Shown piece by piece: positions 8,268-17,071 of a stretch of 64,000 bases of DNA. Origin of the DNA: Streptomyces sp. NBC_00358. GTDB lineage: Bacteria; Actinomycetota; Actinomycetes; Streptomycetales; Streptomycetaceae. Under the pieces are notes generated by a model that saw nothing but the letters and a program-made list of their open reading frames with translations, had not been told where the DNA came from and made no database searches. The stretch spans positions 1,240,001 to 1,304,000 of the forward strand of contig NZ_CP107976.1 of NCBI RefSeq assembly GCF_036099295.1, written 5' to 3'. The position numbers were made by a program, and so were the translations under genes. Position 1 is the first letter of the stretch; every line of letters begins with the position of its first letter.

Positions 8268-10136
8268 TCAGCCGAAGCGGGCGGCGGCCCAGGCGGCGAG
8301 TTCCGTCCGGGCCCCGCTCAGCAGGGCGGAGGACGGGGCGCTCGCCCCGTTCGTGACCAGCGCGTAGTGCAGGGTTCCCGAGCCGGACGCGGTGAGCAGG
8401 AGGCGGCGGCTGCCGGTGGCGCCCGGTTCGGGAGCGACGGCGATGGGAGTCGTCGTCGTGTAGGCGGGTGGCGAGACCGTCGCTCCGAGGTCGGACACCA
8501 CCGTCGTGGCCGAGTCCGGGAAGGAGGCCGGCAGATGGAGTTCCGTCGGGGCGGTGCCGCCGTCGGAGCGCCAGACGAGCAGACCGTACTGCCCTGCTCC
8601 GACCAGTTGGGAGACCTGGGGCAGGGTCGAGGGCACCGGGTTCCACGTCAGCGTGGTGGAGCCGTCGCGGGAGCGGTCCTCGTAGGTGAAGGCGAGGGTG
8701 GAGCCGGCGGTGGCGCCGGGGTAGAGCCGGTCGAGGAGCCGGGCGTCCTGGCGCAGCACGGGCGTGCCCGAGTCGTCGAGGCGTACCGCGGAGAGGTCCT
8801 CGTCGTTCCAGGCGTCTCCCGAGGTCAGGACCTTGCCGGGGTTGTCGTTCATCAGCTCGTGGTGCCGGCCGCTGTAGATGTCCCACTGCCACTGGGTACC
8901 CGACAGAACCGGTCCCGACGAGGCTGTCCCAATCCACCAACCGGATCCGGGGAGGCGGGAGTCGAGGGCCTGGTACATCGCCTTGTCGACGGTCGGGGCC
9001 TTGTCGGAGACCGATCCCGAGAGCGGGTGGCCGAACTCGCTGACGACCGCGGTCGTCCCGGCGGCCGCGGCCCGGTCCCGGACCGCGCCGAAGTCGGTGG
9101 CGTACTGACCGTCTCCCGCCTTGCCCCACATGAGGATGCCCGAGATGGCCTTCTGGTCGTAGAAGTGGGTGTTGAACACATAGCGCGGACCGAGGGTGCC
9201 CGCGTCGAGCAGTCCGCCCTCCTGTTTCTGGGAGCTGATGTTGGAGTTCCAGAAGAGGTTCGGTTCGACGAAGGCGGGCTTGTCCTGCCAGCCGGCCGCG
9301 TCCATGCGGGCCCGGAACCTCCCGTAGAACGGCCAGAGCAGGTCGCGTTCCCAGGTGCGGCTGGTCTGCGCCGATTCATAGGTGCCCGCGTAGGGCTCGT
9401 TGTACGGGTCGAAGCCGGCGACCCCCGCGAACTCGGCGGTGGTGAGGTGCTGCCGGACGTACGTCATGGTGGCCTGGGCCGTGGTGAGGAAGGCGTCCTG
9501 GAGCCCGTGGGCGTTGTGCCAGAAGTCGTACTGAGCAGCTTCGACGGCGCCGTTCTGGGTGATGTTCTGGCCCCAGAAGAGGCAGATGCCGCAGGACTCC
9601 TGCGGGTAACCACCCGCGGTCACCGCCCACTTGGGGGCGCCGTCGCCGGAGTACCAGCTCCCCGTGTTGAAGAGGTAGCGGGAGTAGAGGTCCTGGTGGA
9701 AGTCGGGGAAGACACGGATTCCCGCGTCGAGGAAGGCTCGCATCTGGTCGGTGGCCGCGGCGAGATAGGCGCTGTCGACCTGGCCGCGGGCGGGTTCGGC
9801 GTGCGCCCAGGAGAGCAGGAAGCGCACGGAGTTGCCGCCGCCGAGGGCGCGCAGCGCCGTCGCGGACTTCGCCGCGTCGGCGACCGAGGCGAAGGGCAGC
9901 CCGCTGTTCTCCTCCAGCTTGGTCTCGCCGGAGACGTTGTATCCGCGCAGCACGACCTCGCGACCGAGGCCGTCGGTGAACCGGCCGTTCGCCACCGTGA
10001 GGGCGGCCGCGGCGGGTGCGTCGAACCAGAGGGAGTCGGGGAGTCCGTCCGCGGCGGCGGGCGGGGCGCCCGCCGCCGTGAGGAAACCGGTGAGGAGTAC
10101 GAGGACGCCGAGCAGACGCGCACGTAACTTCGACAT
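8268..10136 (-). CDS. Secreted GH5-family glycoside hydrolase (endoglycoceramidase-like)
   Basis: A 622-residue exported glycosidase. Residues 1-30 are a signal peptide ending AAAD. The (beta/alpha)8 catalytic domain of clan GH-A spans about 35-440. The acid/base glutamate is in FDPYNEPYAG (E247) and the nucleophile in VVSEFGHP (E367). HQD (147-149) and the NEP motif match the endoglycoceramidase-like branch of GH5. A C-terminal beta-sandwich follows (about 470-622). The ATG at 10136 is chosen because it begins the signal peptide; a GTG at 10175 in frame would add 13 residues. Likely substrates are glycolipids or other glycosides with a hydrophobic aglycone; this is inferred from branch resemblance only. 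A 10-bp palindrome ACTCATGAGT sits at 10181-10190 upstream. Confidence 0.87.
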   Translation of the reverse strand: MSKLRARLLGVLVLLTGFLTAAGAPPAAADGLPDSLWFDAPAAAALTVANGRFTDGLGREVVLRGYNVSGETKLEENSGLPFASVADAAKSATALRALGGGNSVRFLLSWAHAEPARGQVDSAYLAAATDQMRAFLDAGIRVFPDFHQDLYSRYLFNTGSWYSGDGAPKWAVTAGGYPQESCGICLFWGQNITQNGAVEAAQYDFWHNAHGLQDAFLTTAQATMTYVRQHLTTAEFAGVAGFDPYNEPYAGTYESAQTSRTWERDLLWPFYGRFRARMDAAGWQDKPAFVEPNLFWNSNISSQKQEGGLLDAGTLGPRYVFNTHFYDQKAISGILMWGKAGDGQYATDFGAVRDRAAAAGTTAVVSEFGHPLSGSVSDKAPTVDKAMYQALDSRLPGSGWWIGTASSGPVLSGTQWQWDIYSGRHHELMNDNPGKVLTSGDAWNDEDLSAVRLDDSGTPVLRQDARLLDRLYPGATAGSTLAFTYEDRSRDGSTTLTWNPVPSTLPQVSQLVGAGQYGLLVWRSDGGTAPTELHLPASFPDSATTVVSDLGATVSPPAYTTTTPIAVAPEPGATGSRRLLLTASGSGTLHYALVTNGASAPSSALLSGARTELAAWAAARFG

Positions 10137-10244
10137 GTTCACAACAGTCCCGCCGGTACCGGGAGGCGTCAACACCTCTGACTCATGAGTAAGTTTCTCG
10201 TTTCACCCGCCTCCCGGCGGGGCGCCCGAGGCAGGGCGGCCGGC

Positions 10245-12230
10245 TCACCCGCCGAACCGGCGCGTCAGATTCAGCAGGTACTCCTTGCGGTCCAGCGGGT
10301 TCAGATCGGTCCGGGGACGGTCCGGGATCGCGTCCCGCGCCACGGGTGCGTAGTGGTCGAAGGCGCATTCCAGCTCGGCCTCTCCCCGCGTCAGCCCCGG
10401 GAGCCTCTGTTCCAGTCCGTGCGCCCGGACCACCGGGAGGACCCCCTCCAGCACGCACGAGGAGCCCCGCATCCGGGTGGTCCCCGGCACGGCGCGCTGC
10501 CTGGCCAGCACGGGCAGCACGGCGCCGAGCGTGTCCGCCGGCACCTCCAGCCTGAAGCGGTGCATCGGCTCGTACACCTGGCTGCCGGCCGCGCGCAGCG
10601 CGTCCATGAGCACCAGCGGGGTCAGGCCCCGGAAGTCGGCCCCCGTGCTGGACATGCTCTTGTCGAATCCCTGGTGGGCGTGGCTCTGGCGCGGCGAATA
10701 GCCCGCGTGCGTCATCGTGACCGTGCAGTCGGTGACCTGCCAGCCGTGCATCCCCTGGCCCAGAGCCTCTTGGACGGTGTCCTCGACAGCCTTGAAGAAC
10801 GCGTAGGGCATCGATCCGAGTTCGACCTCCAGCCGGAACTCCACCCCGGCACCGATCGGCGCCGGCTCGATCCGCAGTCCGACCGTCGCGAGAAACGGAT
10901 TCGGGTCCTTCTTGTTGAACTCGACCGACGCGCCCGTGCCCAGCGGCCGTTCGACGCAGAGCGGAGTCGTCTCGCGGAACAGGACGTCGATGCCGAACTC
11001 GTCCGCCAGGGTCGCCTGGAGGACTTCCTTCTGCACCTCCCCGTAGAGCGATACGGAGATCTCGCCCCGCAGATCGTCGTGCCGGAGATCGATCAGGGGG
11101 TCCTGCTCGGCGAGCCGGGTGAGCGCGAGGTGCAGGGCGCCCCTGTCCGCCGGGCGGCCGGGAGACACGACGGTTTCGAGGGTCGGCGGGGCGAAGTGGT
11201 GTTCGCCCGCCGGGGACGGCCGGGGTTCACCGATGGTGTCGCCGATCCGGATCGCGCCGAGCCCCCACAGCTTGCCGATGCGCCCCGCGGTCACGCACGC
11301 CTCCGGGACCGCCGAGCCCTGGTCGAAGACGCTGATCGCGGTGACCTTCCCCTCCTCGCCGTCGCGCAGGGCCAGCCGGTCGCGGGTCCGCAGGGTCCCC
11401 GAGAACATCCGCGCGTACGCGATCTTCTCCCCGGCCGCCCCCCGTTCGACCTTGAAGACGGTGCCCGACACCGGTCCCTCGGCGTCCGCCCGCGCAACGG
11501 GCAGCAACTCCCGGATGCCGCCGATCAGTTCGGTGACACCCGCGCCCGTCGTGGCCGATCCGAAGAACACGGGGTGCACCTGGGCCCGCCCGGTCTGAGC
11601 GACGAGAGCGGCACGCAGACGCTCGTACGACACCTTGTCCTCGACGTACGCGGCGAGCAGTTCCTCGTCGTGCTCGGCGAGCGGATCGAGGAGGTGCGGG
11701 CGCAGCCGGGCGGCGGGGTACGCGGTGAAGTACGCGCCGCGCCGCCCCGGTTCACCGACCTCGCCCATCGGGACGATCGCCGGGGTGAGCCGCTCGGAGA
11801 TCCTCTCCAGGACCTCCGCGTCACGCGCCCCGCCGCGGTCGATCTTGTTCACGAAGATCAGCGTGGGAATGCGCAGCCGCTGGAGCGTCCGCATCAGCAC
11901 GCGTGTCTGCGCCTGAACGCCCTCCACGGCCGAGACGACCAGGACGGCGCCGTCGAGCACGCCGAGCACCCGTTCCACCTCGGCGATGAAGTCCGGGTGA
12001 CCGGGGGTGTCGATCAGATTGACGGTGAGGTCGTCGATCGCGAACGAGACGACGGCGGATTTGATCGTGATGCCGCGCTGCCGCTCCAGCGCGAGGGAGT
12101 CGGTCCGGGTGTTCCCGTCGTCGACGCTGCCGATCTCGTCGATGACCCCGACCGTGTGCAGCAGCCGCTCGGTCAGGCTTGTCTTACCGGCGTCTACGTG
12201 CGCCAGGATTCCCAGGTTGAGCATATGCAC
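10245..12230 (-). CDS. Ribosomal protection GTPase, Tet/OtrA-like
   Basis: A 661-residue EF-G-like translational GTPase of the tetracycline-resistance ribosomal-protection group. The G-domain motifs are intact: AHVDAGKTS (G1), RGITIKSA (G2), DTPGH (G3) and NKID (G4). EF-G domains II-V follow, with the group-typical SMPYAFFKAVEDTV and CTVTMTHAGYSPRQSHAHQG. Members displace tetracyclines from the 30S A-site using GTP; whether this one confers resistance is not shown by sequence. It is somewhat longer than TetM (about 640). The GTG at 12230 lies behind AAAGGAC; an ATG two codons on (12224) is equally possible. It is divergent from the XdhC-family gene, and no tetracycline biosynthesis genes are near, so it is either self-protection or a paralogue with another role. 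Confidence 0.88.
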   Translation of the reverse strand: MHMLNLGILAHVDAGKTSLTERLLHTVGVIDEIGSVDDGNTRTDSLALERQRGITIKSAVVSFAIDDLTVNLIDTPGHPDFIAEVERVLGVLDGAVLVVSAVEGVQAQTRVLMRTLQRLRIPTLIFVNKIDRGGARDAEVLERISERLTPAIVPMGEVGEPGRRGAYFTAYPAARLRPHLLDPLAEHDEELLAAYVEDKVSYERLRAALVAQTGRAQVHPVFFGSATTGAGVTELIGGIRELLPVARADAEGPVSGTVFKVERGAAGEKIAYARMFSGTLRTRDRLALRDGEEGKVTAISVFDQGSAVPEACVTAGRIGKLWGLGAIRIGDTIGEPRPSPAGEHHFAPPTLETVVSPGRPADRGALHLALTRLAEQDPLIDLRHDDLRGEISVSLYGEVQKEVLQATLADEFGIDVLFRETTPLCVERPLGTGASVEFNKKDPNPFLATVGLRIEPAPIGAGVEFRLEVELGSMPYAFFKAVEDTVQEALGQGMHGWQVTDCTVTMTHAGYSPRQSHAHQGFDKSMSSTGADFRGLTPLVLMDALRAAGSQVYEPMHRFRLEVPADTLGAVLPVLARQRAVPGTTRMRGSSCVLEGVLPVVRAHGLEQRLPGLTRGEAELECAFDHYAPVARDAIPDRPRTDLNPLDRKEYLLNLTRRFGG

Positions 12231-12478
12231 CGAGTGTCATGTCCTTTGAAATGGGAGTGGTTCCTTCCTGGGTGGACATGAACGGTGCGCGCATCTCTGC
12301 TCCTCGATCCCGGCGGATGTGTCTCCCGCAGTGCAGCAGGCGGCCTCCCCGGACGGCAACGCATTAACGCTCAACGAAATCCTGCCGCGAAGCGGATCAT
12401 TGAAGGTGACCGGATCCTGATTCCTGACGGTGACCGGACCCGGGGGACGGTCCCGGCCCGCGGCGAGAGGAGCGGACG

Positions 12479-13597
12479 ATGCGCGACATCCTCCCCGCGC
12501 TCCACGAGTGGTACGCGGCCGGATCTCCCTTCGGACTGGCCACGGTGGTGGCGGTGAGCCGCAGCGCGCCCCGCGACCCGGGCGCGGCCATGGCGGTGGG
12601 TCCGGGCGGCGAGGTCGTGGGCAGTGTGTCCGGCGGCTGCGTGGAGGGCGCGGTGTTCGAGCTGGCCCAGGAGGTGATCGCCTCGGGCGAGGCGCGCCTG
12701 GAGACGTTCGGGTACAGCGACGAGGACGCCTTCGCCGTGGGGCTGACCTGCGGCGGTGAGATCACGCTGCTGGTCCGGCGGGTGTCGCCCGCCGACGATC
12801 CGGCCTTCGCCGCGATGGCCGGGTCGGTCGCCGCGGGCCGCCCGGTGACGGTGGCCACGGTGATCGACGGACCCGCTCCGCGCGGAGCCGCCCTCGTCGT
12901 GTGGCCGGCCGGGGAGCCGGGCCCGGACGGCGGGGTGTCCGGCTCGCTCGGCTCGACGGGCCTGGACGTCGCCGTCACCGCCGACGCGCGCGGCGAGCTG
13001 GCCCAGGGCGCCACCGGGCGGCGGCACTACGGCCCGCACGGCGAACGGCGCGAGGACGCCGTCACCGTCTTCCTGCACTCGTTCGCGCCACCGCCGCGCA
13101 TGCTGGTCTTCGGCGCGATCGACTACGCGGCCGCCGTGGCCCGCATCGGCGCCTTCCTCGGCTACCGGGTCACCGTGTGCGACGCCCGCCCGGTCTTCGC
13201 CACGCCGAGGCGGTTCCCGGCGGGCGTGGAGGTGGTCGTGGACTGGCCGCACCGCTATCTCAGCGGCACGACGACGGACGACCGCACGGTGATCTGCGTC
13301 CTGACCCACGACCCCAAGTTCGATGTGCCCCTGCTGGAGGAGGCACTGCGCCGCCCGGCCGCGTACATCGGGGCGATGGGCAGTCGGCGTACCCACGACG
13401 ACCGCGTCGGACGGCTGCTGGCGTCCGGCGTGTCGGAGCGCGAGCTGTCCCGGCTGCGTTCCCCGGTCGGCCTCGATCTCGGGGCACGTACTCCGGAGGA
13501 GGTGGCGGTGTCCGTCGCCGCGGAGATCGTCGCGCTGCGCTGGGGCGGCAGCGGGGTGCCCCTGACGACGCGGGGCGGGGCGATCCATCCGCGGTAG
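12479..13597 (+). CDS. XdhC/CoxI-family protein
   Basis: A 372-residue cytosolic protein. The N-terminal XdhC_CoxI domain holds GSVSGGCVEGAVFE and LTCGGEI. The C-terminal Rossmann-like XdhC domain holds MLVFGAIDYAAAVARIGAFLGYRVTVCD and YIGAMGSRRTHDDR. Family members insert or sulfurate the molybdenum cofactor in xanthine dehydrogenase-type hydroxylases. The ATG at 12479 has AGAGGAG about 6 nt upstream. No xdhA/xdhB or other molybdenum hydroxylase gene is adjacent, so it is an orphan accessory protein here; its partner enzyme must be elsewhere. The short gap to the convergent phosphoesterase contains CCGCGG-TAG-CCGCGG around the stop codon. Confidence 0.9.
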   Translation: MRDILPALHEWYAAGSPFGLATVVAVSRSAPRDPGAAMAVGPGGEVVGSVSGGCVEGAVFELAQEVIASGEARLETFGYSDEDAFAVGLTCGGEITLLVRRVSPADDPAFAAMAGSVAAGRPVTVATVIDGPAPRGAALVVWPAGEPGPDGGVSGSLGSTGLDVAVTADARGELAQGATGRRHYGPHGERREDAVTVFLHSFAPPPRMLVFGAIDYAAAVARIGAFLGYRVTVCDARPVFATPRRFPAGVEVVVDWPHRYLSGTTTDDRTVICVLTHDPKFDVPLLEEALRRPAAYIGAMGSRRTHDDRVGRLLASGVSERELSRLRSPVGLDLGARTPEEVAVSVAAEIVALRWGGSGVPLTTRGGAIHPR

Positions 13598-13665
13598 CCG
13601 CGGATTCGGTAGGCCCCGCATCGCCGGGCCGTGGACCGGCAGGCCTCGCATCGGCAGGCCGTGGC

Positions 13666-14175
13666 TCAGCCGGTGCCCGGGGGCAGCCGGTGCAGGGTCA
13701 CCCCGGTGAGCCCGGACTCGCCGGTCACCGTCGCCGTCATGTAGGTGCGGTACGGCTGGCGGCGGCGGTCGGTCGGCGAGCCGGGGTTGAGCAGGCGCAG
13801 GCCGGTCGGGGCGGTGCTGTCCCAGGGAATGTGGCTGTGCCCGAAGACCAGGACGTCGAGGTCGGGGAAGCGTTCCGCGCAGCGCTGTTCGCGGTGGTGC
13901 GCGCCGCCGGTCTCGTGGACGACGCCGAAGCACAGGCCGCCCAGTTCGGCGCGGGCGATCTCGGGGAGGCGGGCCCGCAGGTCGGGGCCGTCGTTGTTGC
14001 CGTACACCCCGATGACCCGCCGGGAACGGGCCTCCAGCAGGTCGAGAGTGGCGGTGTCCACCCAGTCCCCCGCGTGGATCACGACGTCGGCGAGCGGGAG
14101 TTCGGCGAGCAGCGGGGCCGGGAGTCGGCTGGCCCGCTTCGGGAGGTGGGTGTCGGACAGGAGCAGGAGACGCAC
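13666..14175 (-). CDS. Metallophosphoesterase, YfcE/MJ0936-like
   Basis: A 169-residue calcineurin-like phosphoesterase. The metal-binding signature is complete: LLSDTHL (D-x-H), HAGDWVD (G-D), YGNNDG (G-N-x-D), VVHETGG and VFGHSHIP (G-H-x-H). It is similar in size to MJ0936/YfcE phosphodiesterases. Probably a cytosolic, Mn-dependent phosphodiesterase with an unknown natural substrate. The start is a GTG at 14175 with no good ribosome site. The leader upstream contains 24-bp tandem repeats (14192-14274), which separate it from the phosphatase gene on the same strand. Confidence 0.88.
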   Translation of the reverse strand: MRLLLLSDTHLPKRASRLPAPLLAELPLADVVIHAGDWVDTATLDLLEARSRRVIGVYGNNDGPDLRARLPEIARAELGGLCFGVVHETGGAHHREQRCAERFPDLDVLVFGHSHIPWDSTAPTGLRLLNPGSPTDRRRQPYRTYMTATVTGESGLTGVTLHRLPPGTG

Positions 14176-14191
14176 GGCTTCAGGGTGTCAC

Positions 14192-14274
14192 TCCGGCGGC
14201 TGTTCCGGTGGCACGTCCGGCGGCTGTTCCGGTGGCACGTCCGGCGGCTGTTCCGGTGGCACGTCCGGCGGCTG
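14192..14274. repeat. 24-bp tandem repeat, 3 full copies plus a partial
   Basis: Perfect direct repeats at 14192-14215, 14216-14239 and 14240-14263, and 11 bp of a fourth (14264-14274). Each unit contains GGCTGTTCCGGTGGCACG. The copies are identical, which points to recent slippage or selection. The block is in the 162-bp interval between the stop of the SpoIIE-type phosphatase (14338) and the start of the metallophosphoesterase, so it would be in the latter's 5' leader. A period of 24 keeps frame, but no gene clearly reads through. Confidence 0.85.
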
Positions 14275-14337
14275 ATCGAAGCGGTCCCCCCGACTCGCCG
14301 CTCCGCGCGAGCGCGAGGGGTCTGGCGCGGGCCCGTG

Positions 14338-16734
14338 TCAGTCCAGCGAGATCTCGCTCCAGACCTGCTTCCCGCCGCTCACCGGCACCGTGCCCCAGGT
14401 CGCCGACATCGCCTCGACGAGGAGGATGCCCCGGCCTCCGGTGGCCTCCCAGCCGATGCTGGTGGGCTTGATCGGGGTACGGGGCGAGTTGTCGGCGACC
14501 GCGATGCGCAGACGGTGGTTGATGAGGGTGAGGTCCAGTCTGACCTGGCCGTCGGTGTGCACCAGGGCGTTGGTGACGAGTTCCGAGACGATCAGCAGGG
14601 CGGCGTCCGTGTGGGCGTCGACGCCCCAGGTGCGCAGGGCGCGCCGGGTGTAGCGGCGGGCGTGCCGGACGGCTTCTGGGACCCGCCAGACGGTCCAGCT
14701 CTCGCGGAGCGGGAGTACCTCCATGCCGTCGTAGCGCATCAGCAGGAGGGCCACGTCGTCGCTGCGGTTGGCGCCCGTGAGCAGTTGGTCGGCGACGAGA
14801 CCGAGGTGGGCGGGGTCGGAGGCGGCCAGGCCCGCGGCGAGCCGTTTCAGACCGTCCTCGACGTCGACCTCGACGGACTCGACCAGGCCGTCGGTGGTCA
14901 GCGCGACGATGGTGCCGGGCTGGAACCGCAGCGGGCTCATGGGGAAGTCGGTCTGCCGGATGACGCCGAGCGGTGGTCCGGGCTCCGATTCGGGGACCTC
15001 GGTACCGCCGTTCGGGTGACGCAGCACCGGCGGGATGTGTCCGGCGCGCACATACCAGGCGGACCCCTCCTCCATGTCGACGTCGACATAGCAGCAGGTG
15101 GCGAAGAGGTCGGTCTCCAGATCGAGCAGCAGCCGGTTGGCGTGCGAGACCACCACGTCCGGGGGGTGCCCCTCGACGGCGTACGCGCGCAGGGCGGTGC
15201 GCATCTGGCCCATGAGGGTCGCGGCCGAGGCGTTGTGCCCCTGGACGTCTCCGATGACGAGGGCGACGTGGTTGTCGGGCAGCGGGATCACGTCGTACCA
15301 GTCGCCGCCGACGTCCAGGCCCGACGTGGTCGGAAGGTAGCGGGCGACGGCGACCGCGCCGGGCAGCTTGGGCAGGCGGCGCGGGAGCAGGCTCCGCTGG
15401 AGCATGCCGATGAGTTCGTGCTCGGCGTCGAAGGCGTGGGCCCGCACCAGGGCCTGGCCTGCGAGGCCGGCCGAGGCGGTGAGCAGGGCGCGCTCGTCGG
15501 GGCCGAAGTCGTGCGGGGCCTCCCAGCCGATCAGGCAGGCGCCCGCCATACGGCCGCCCGCGGGCAGCGGCAGTACGGCGAGGCCGCCGGGGCCGACCTC
15601 GGCGAGCGCGGGCTCCAGGTCGGCGCCGGCGGGCCAGATGGCGGGCCGCCCCTCGGTGAGGGCCGCCGCGAGCGTGGGCATGGCCCGGACCGGGGCGTCG
15701 GGCCATTCCGAGCGCCATTCGCTGCGCCACAGTTCCGGCCAGAACTCCGGCTGGGGCGGGTCCAGGAGCGTGACGACGAGGCGGTCGCCCTCCAGCTCGG
15801 CGACGGCGACCCGGTCGGCCTGGAGGGGCTTGCCCAGAGCGGCGACGACGGCGTGGCCGACATCGCGGACGGTGCCGGCGGTCGCGAGGGCGGCGGCGAG
15901 CCGCTGGACGCGGCCCACGTCGTTCAGACGGGAGCGCAGTTTGGAGGCGTCGGAGACGGTGCCCACGAGCCGTGCGGGGCGGCCCTCGGCGGAGGGCAGC
16001 AGGTGGGCGCGCAGCCGGAGCCACTTGTGTCCGCCGGACGGCTGGAGGATGCGGAACTCCAGTTCCCGGTCGCCGACGGACATGTGGTCCGGCTCCACGG
16101 CGGACATCAGCGAGGGAAGGTCCTCGGGCACGGCCATCGACAGCAGGGTCTCGACCTTGCCGTCGAAGGCCGTGGCGGACAGCCCGAACAGATCGAGCAC
16201 CTCGTGGTCGACCTCGACCCGCCCGGTGTCCATGGCGAGGCTGAACGAGCTGGCGGGCAGGTCGGCCGCGTCGTCCGGCAGCGGGGGCGGCGGGCAGACG
16301 ACGGCGTCGGCGAGCATCCCGAGACAGGCCCGGTCCTCGGGGCCGAAGCCGTCGGGGCCCTCGCTGACGGCGACCAGGCAGCCGTCGTCCCGCAGGGGCA
16401 GCACGGCCAGCGAGTAGTCCCGCGAGGACAGCCGCCGCGCGTCGGCGCAGCGGGCGACCTCCTCCGGCCCCAGCCAGCACGGCCGCCCCGAGCGCAGCGC
16501 CTCGGCGGCCGGGGAGCCGCCGGACAGGGGGTAGCTGTCGCGGAGCCCGTACAGCGTCCTGGGCACTCCCGCGGACTCGGCCAGATGCAGTTCACCGCCG
16601 CTCGCACTCGGTGAGTACACGGCGGCGACGGTCGCACCGGTGAAGACGAGTGCCTGTTCGAGGAGGCGGTGCAGCCGTTCGCGTGGGTCAAGGTCCGCGG
16701 TGAGCGTCTTCAGGGCAAGTTCGGCGCGCGACAT
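14338..16734 (-). CDS. GAF/PAS sensor SpoIIE-type phosphatase with ATPase domain
   Basis: A multidomain signalling protein of 798 residues, cytosolic. In order: an N-terminal GAF-like region (about 15-150); a PAS-like domain (about 165-290, EVLDLFGLSATAFDGKV); a second GAF (about 295-440); a PP2C-type SpoIIE phosphatase (about 450-650) with GGDWYDV, VIGDVQGHNASAA and the terminal TDGLVES; and an anti-sigma-type HATPase (about 660-798) with ELVTNALVH and GGRGILLV. Such proteins dephosphorylate anti-anti-sigma factors and may also phosphorylate them, controlling stress sigma factors. The ATG at 16734 is chosen (MSRAELAL) because the longer frame upstream is a shadow. It is divergent from a second phosphatase (17072), 337 bp away. 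Confidence 0.9.
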   Translation of the reverse strand: MSRAELALKTLTADLDPRERLHRLLEQALVFTGATVAAVYSPSASGGELHLAESAGVPRTLYGLRDSYPLSGGSPAAEALRSGRPCWLGPEEVARCADARRLSSRDYSLAVLPLRDDGCLVAVSEGPDGFGPEDRACLGMLADAVVCPPPPLPDDAADLPASSFSLAMDTGRVEVDHEVLDLFGLSATAFDGKVETLLSMAVPEDLPSLMSAVEPDHMSVGDRELEFRILQPSGGHKWLRLRAHLLPSAEGRPARLVGTVSDASKLRSRLNDVGRVQRLAAALATAGTVRDVGHAVVAALGKPLQADRVAVAELEGDRLVVTLLDPPQPEFWPELWRSEWRSEWPDAPVRAMPTLAAALTEGRPAIWPAGADLEPALAEVGPGGLAVLPLPAGGRMAGACLIGWEAPHDFGPDERALLTASAGLAGQALVRAHAFDAEHELIGMLQRSLLPRRLPKLPGAVAVARYLPTTSGLDVGGDWYDVIPLPDNHVALVIGDVQGHNASAATLMGQMRTALRAYAVEGHPPDVVVSHANRLLLDLETDLFATCCYVDVDMEEGSAWYVRAGHIPPVLRHPNGGTEVPESEPGPPLGVIRQTDFPMSPLRFQPGTIVALTTDGLVESVEVDVEDGLKRLAAGLAASDPAHLGLVADQLLTGANRSDDVALLLMRYDGMEVLPLRESWTVWRVPEAVRHARRYTRRALRTWGVDAHTDAALLIVSELVTNALVHTDGQVRLDLTLINHRLRIAVADNSPRTPIKPTSIGWEATGGRGILLVEAMSATWGTVPVSGGKQVWSEISLD

Positions 16735-17071
16735 TCTTGTTCCGCGTTCCGCAGCACCCTCACTGACCACGCCGTAATTACAGCGCTTCCCGGGCCCGGG
16801 CGCAGCCCCTGTGACCGTTCCGAAGGCGCCGGGCCTGCGGGGAAGCCCGTACGGGACAGCGAATCGAACGAAATCGAATCCGTCTTGATTCGTGCGTTTC
16901 GCGCGGCGTTTCGCACGAAAGGGGTGACGGTCCGTGGCCCGGCCGGACCGGACGCTCGGTCGCACCCGGCAGAGGGCGGCTCCGCTCGCCGTGCGGGACG
17001 GGCGTCCAGGGGGGAGCCTTGATCCCTGGAAGTGCGGAGGCCGTGGACGGTCCCGCGAGGAGGTGGTCGGC
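16735..17071. other. Divergent intergenic region of the two phosphatase genes
   Basis: No gene is supported here. It presumably carries promoters in both directions. A direct repeat GCGTTTCGC occurs at 16894-16902 and 16906-16914 (12-bp period), followed by a patch rich in A (GCACGAAAGG). A looser repeat, TCGAACGAAATCGAATC, lies just before it. A regulator site is possible but unproven. Confidence 0.4.

Noticed and set aside
8112..10127. Long plus-strand frame (671 codons) opposite the GH5 gene
   Set aside because: Shadow of high-GC coding on the other strand: no family resemblance, no ribosome site, Arg/Gly/Val-rich composition; the opposite frame has a signal peptide and catalytic Glu residues.
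10185..12281. Long plus-strand frame (698 codons) opposite the ribosomal-protection gene
   Set aside because: Antisense to a complete translational GTPase with intact motifs; the peptide is low-complexity and unrelated to any family I recognise.
12901..16614. Very long plus-strand frame (1237 codons) across XdhC, the phosphoesterase and the phosphatase
   Set aside because: It crosses gene boundaries and tandem repeats on both strands; it is an absence of stop codons in GC-rich DNA, not a gene.
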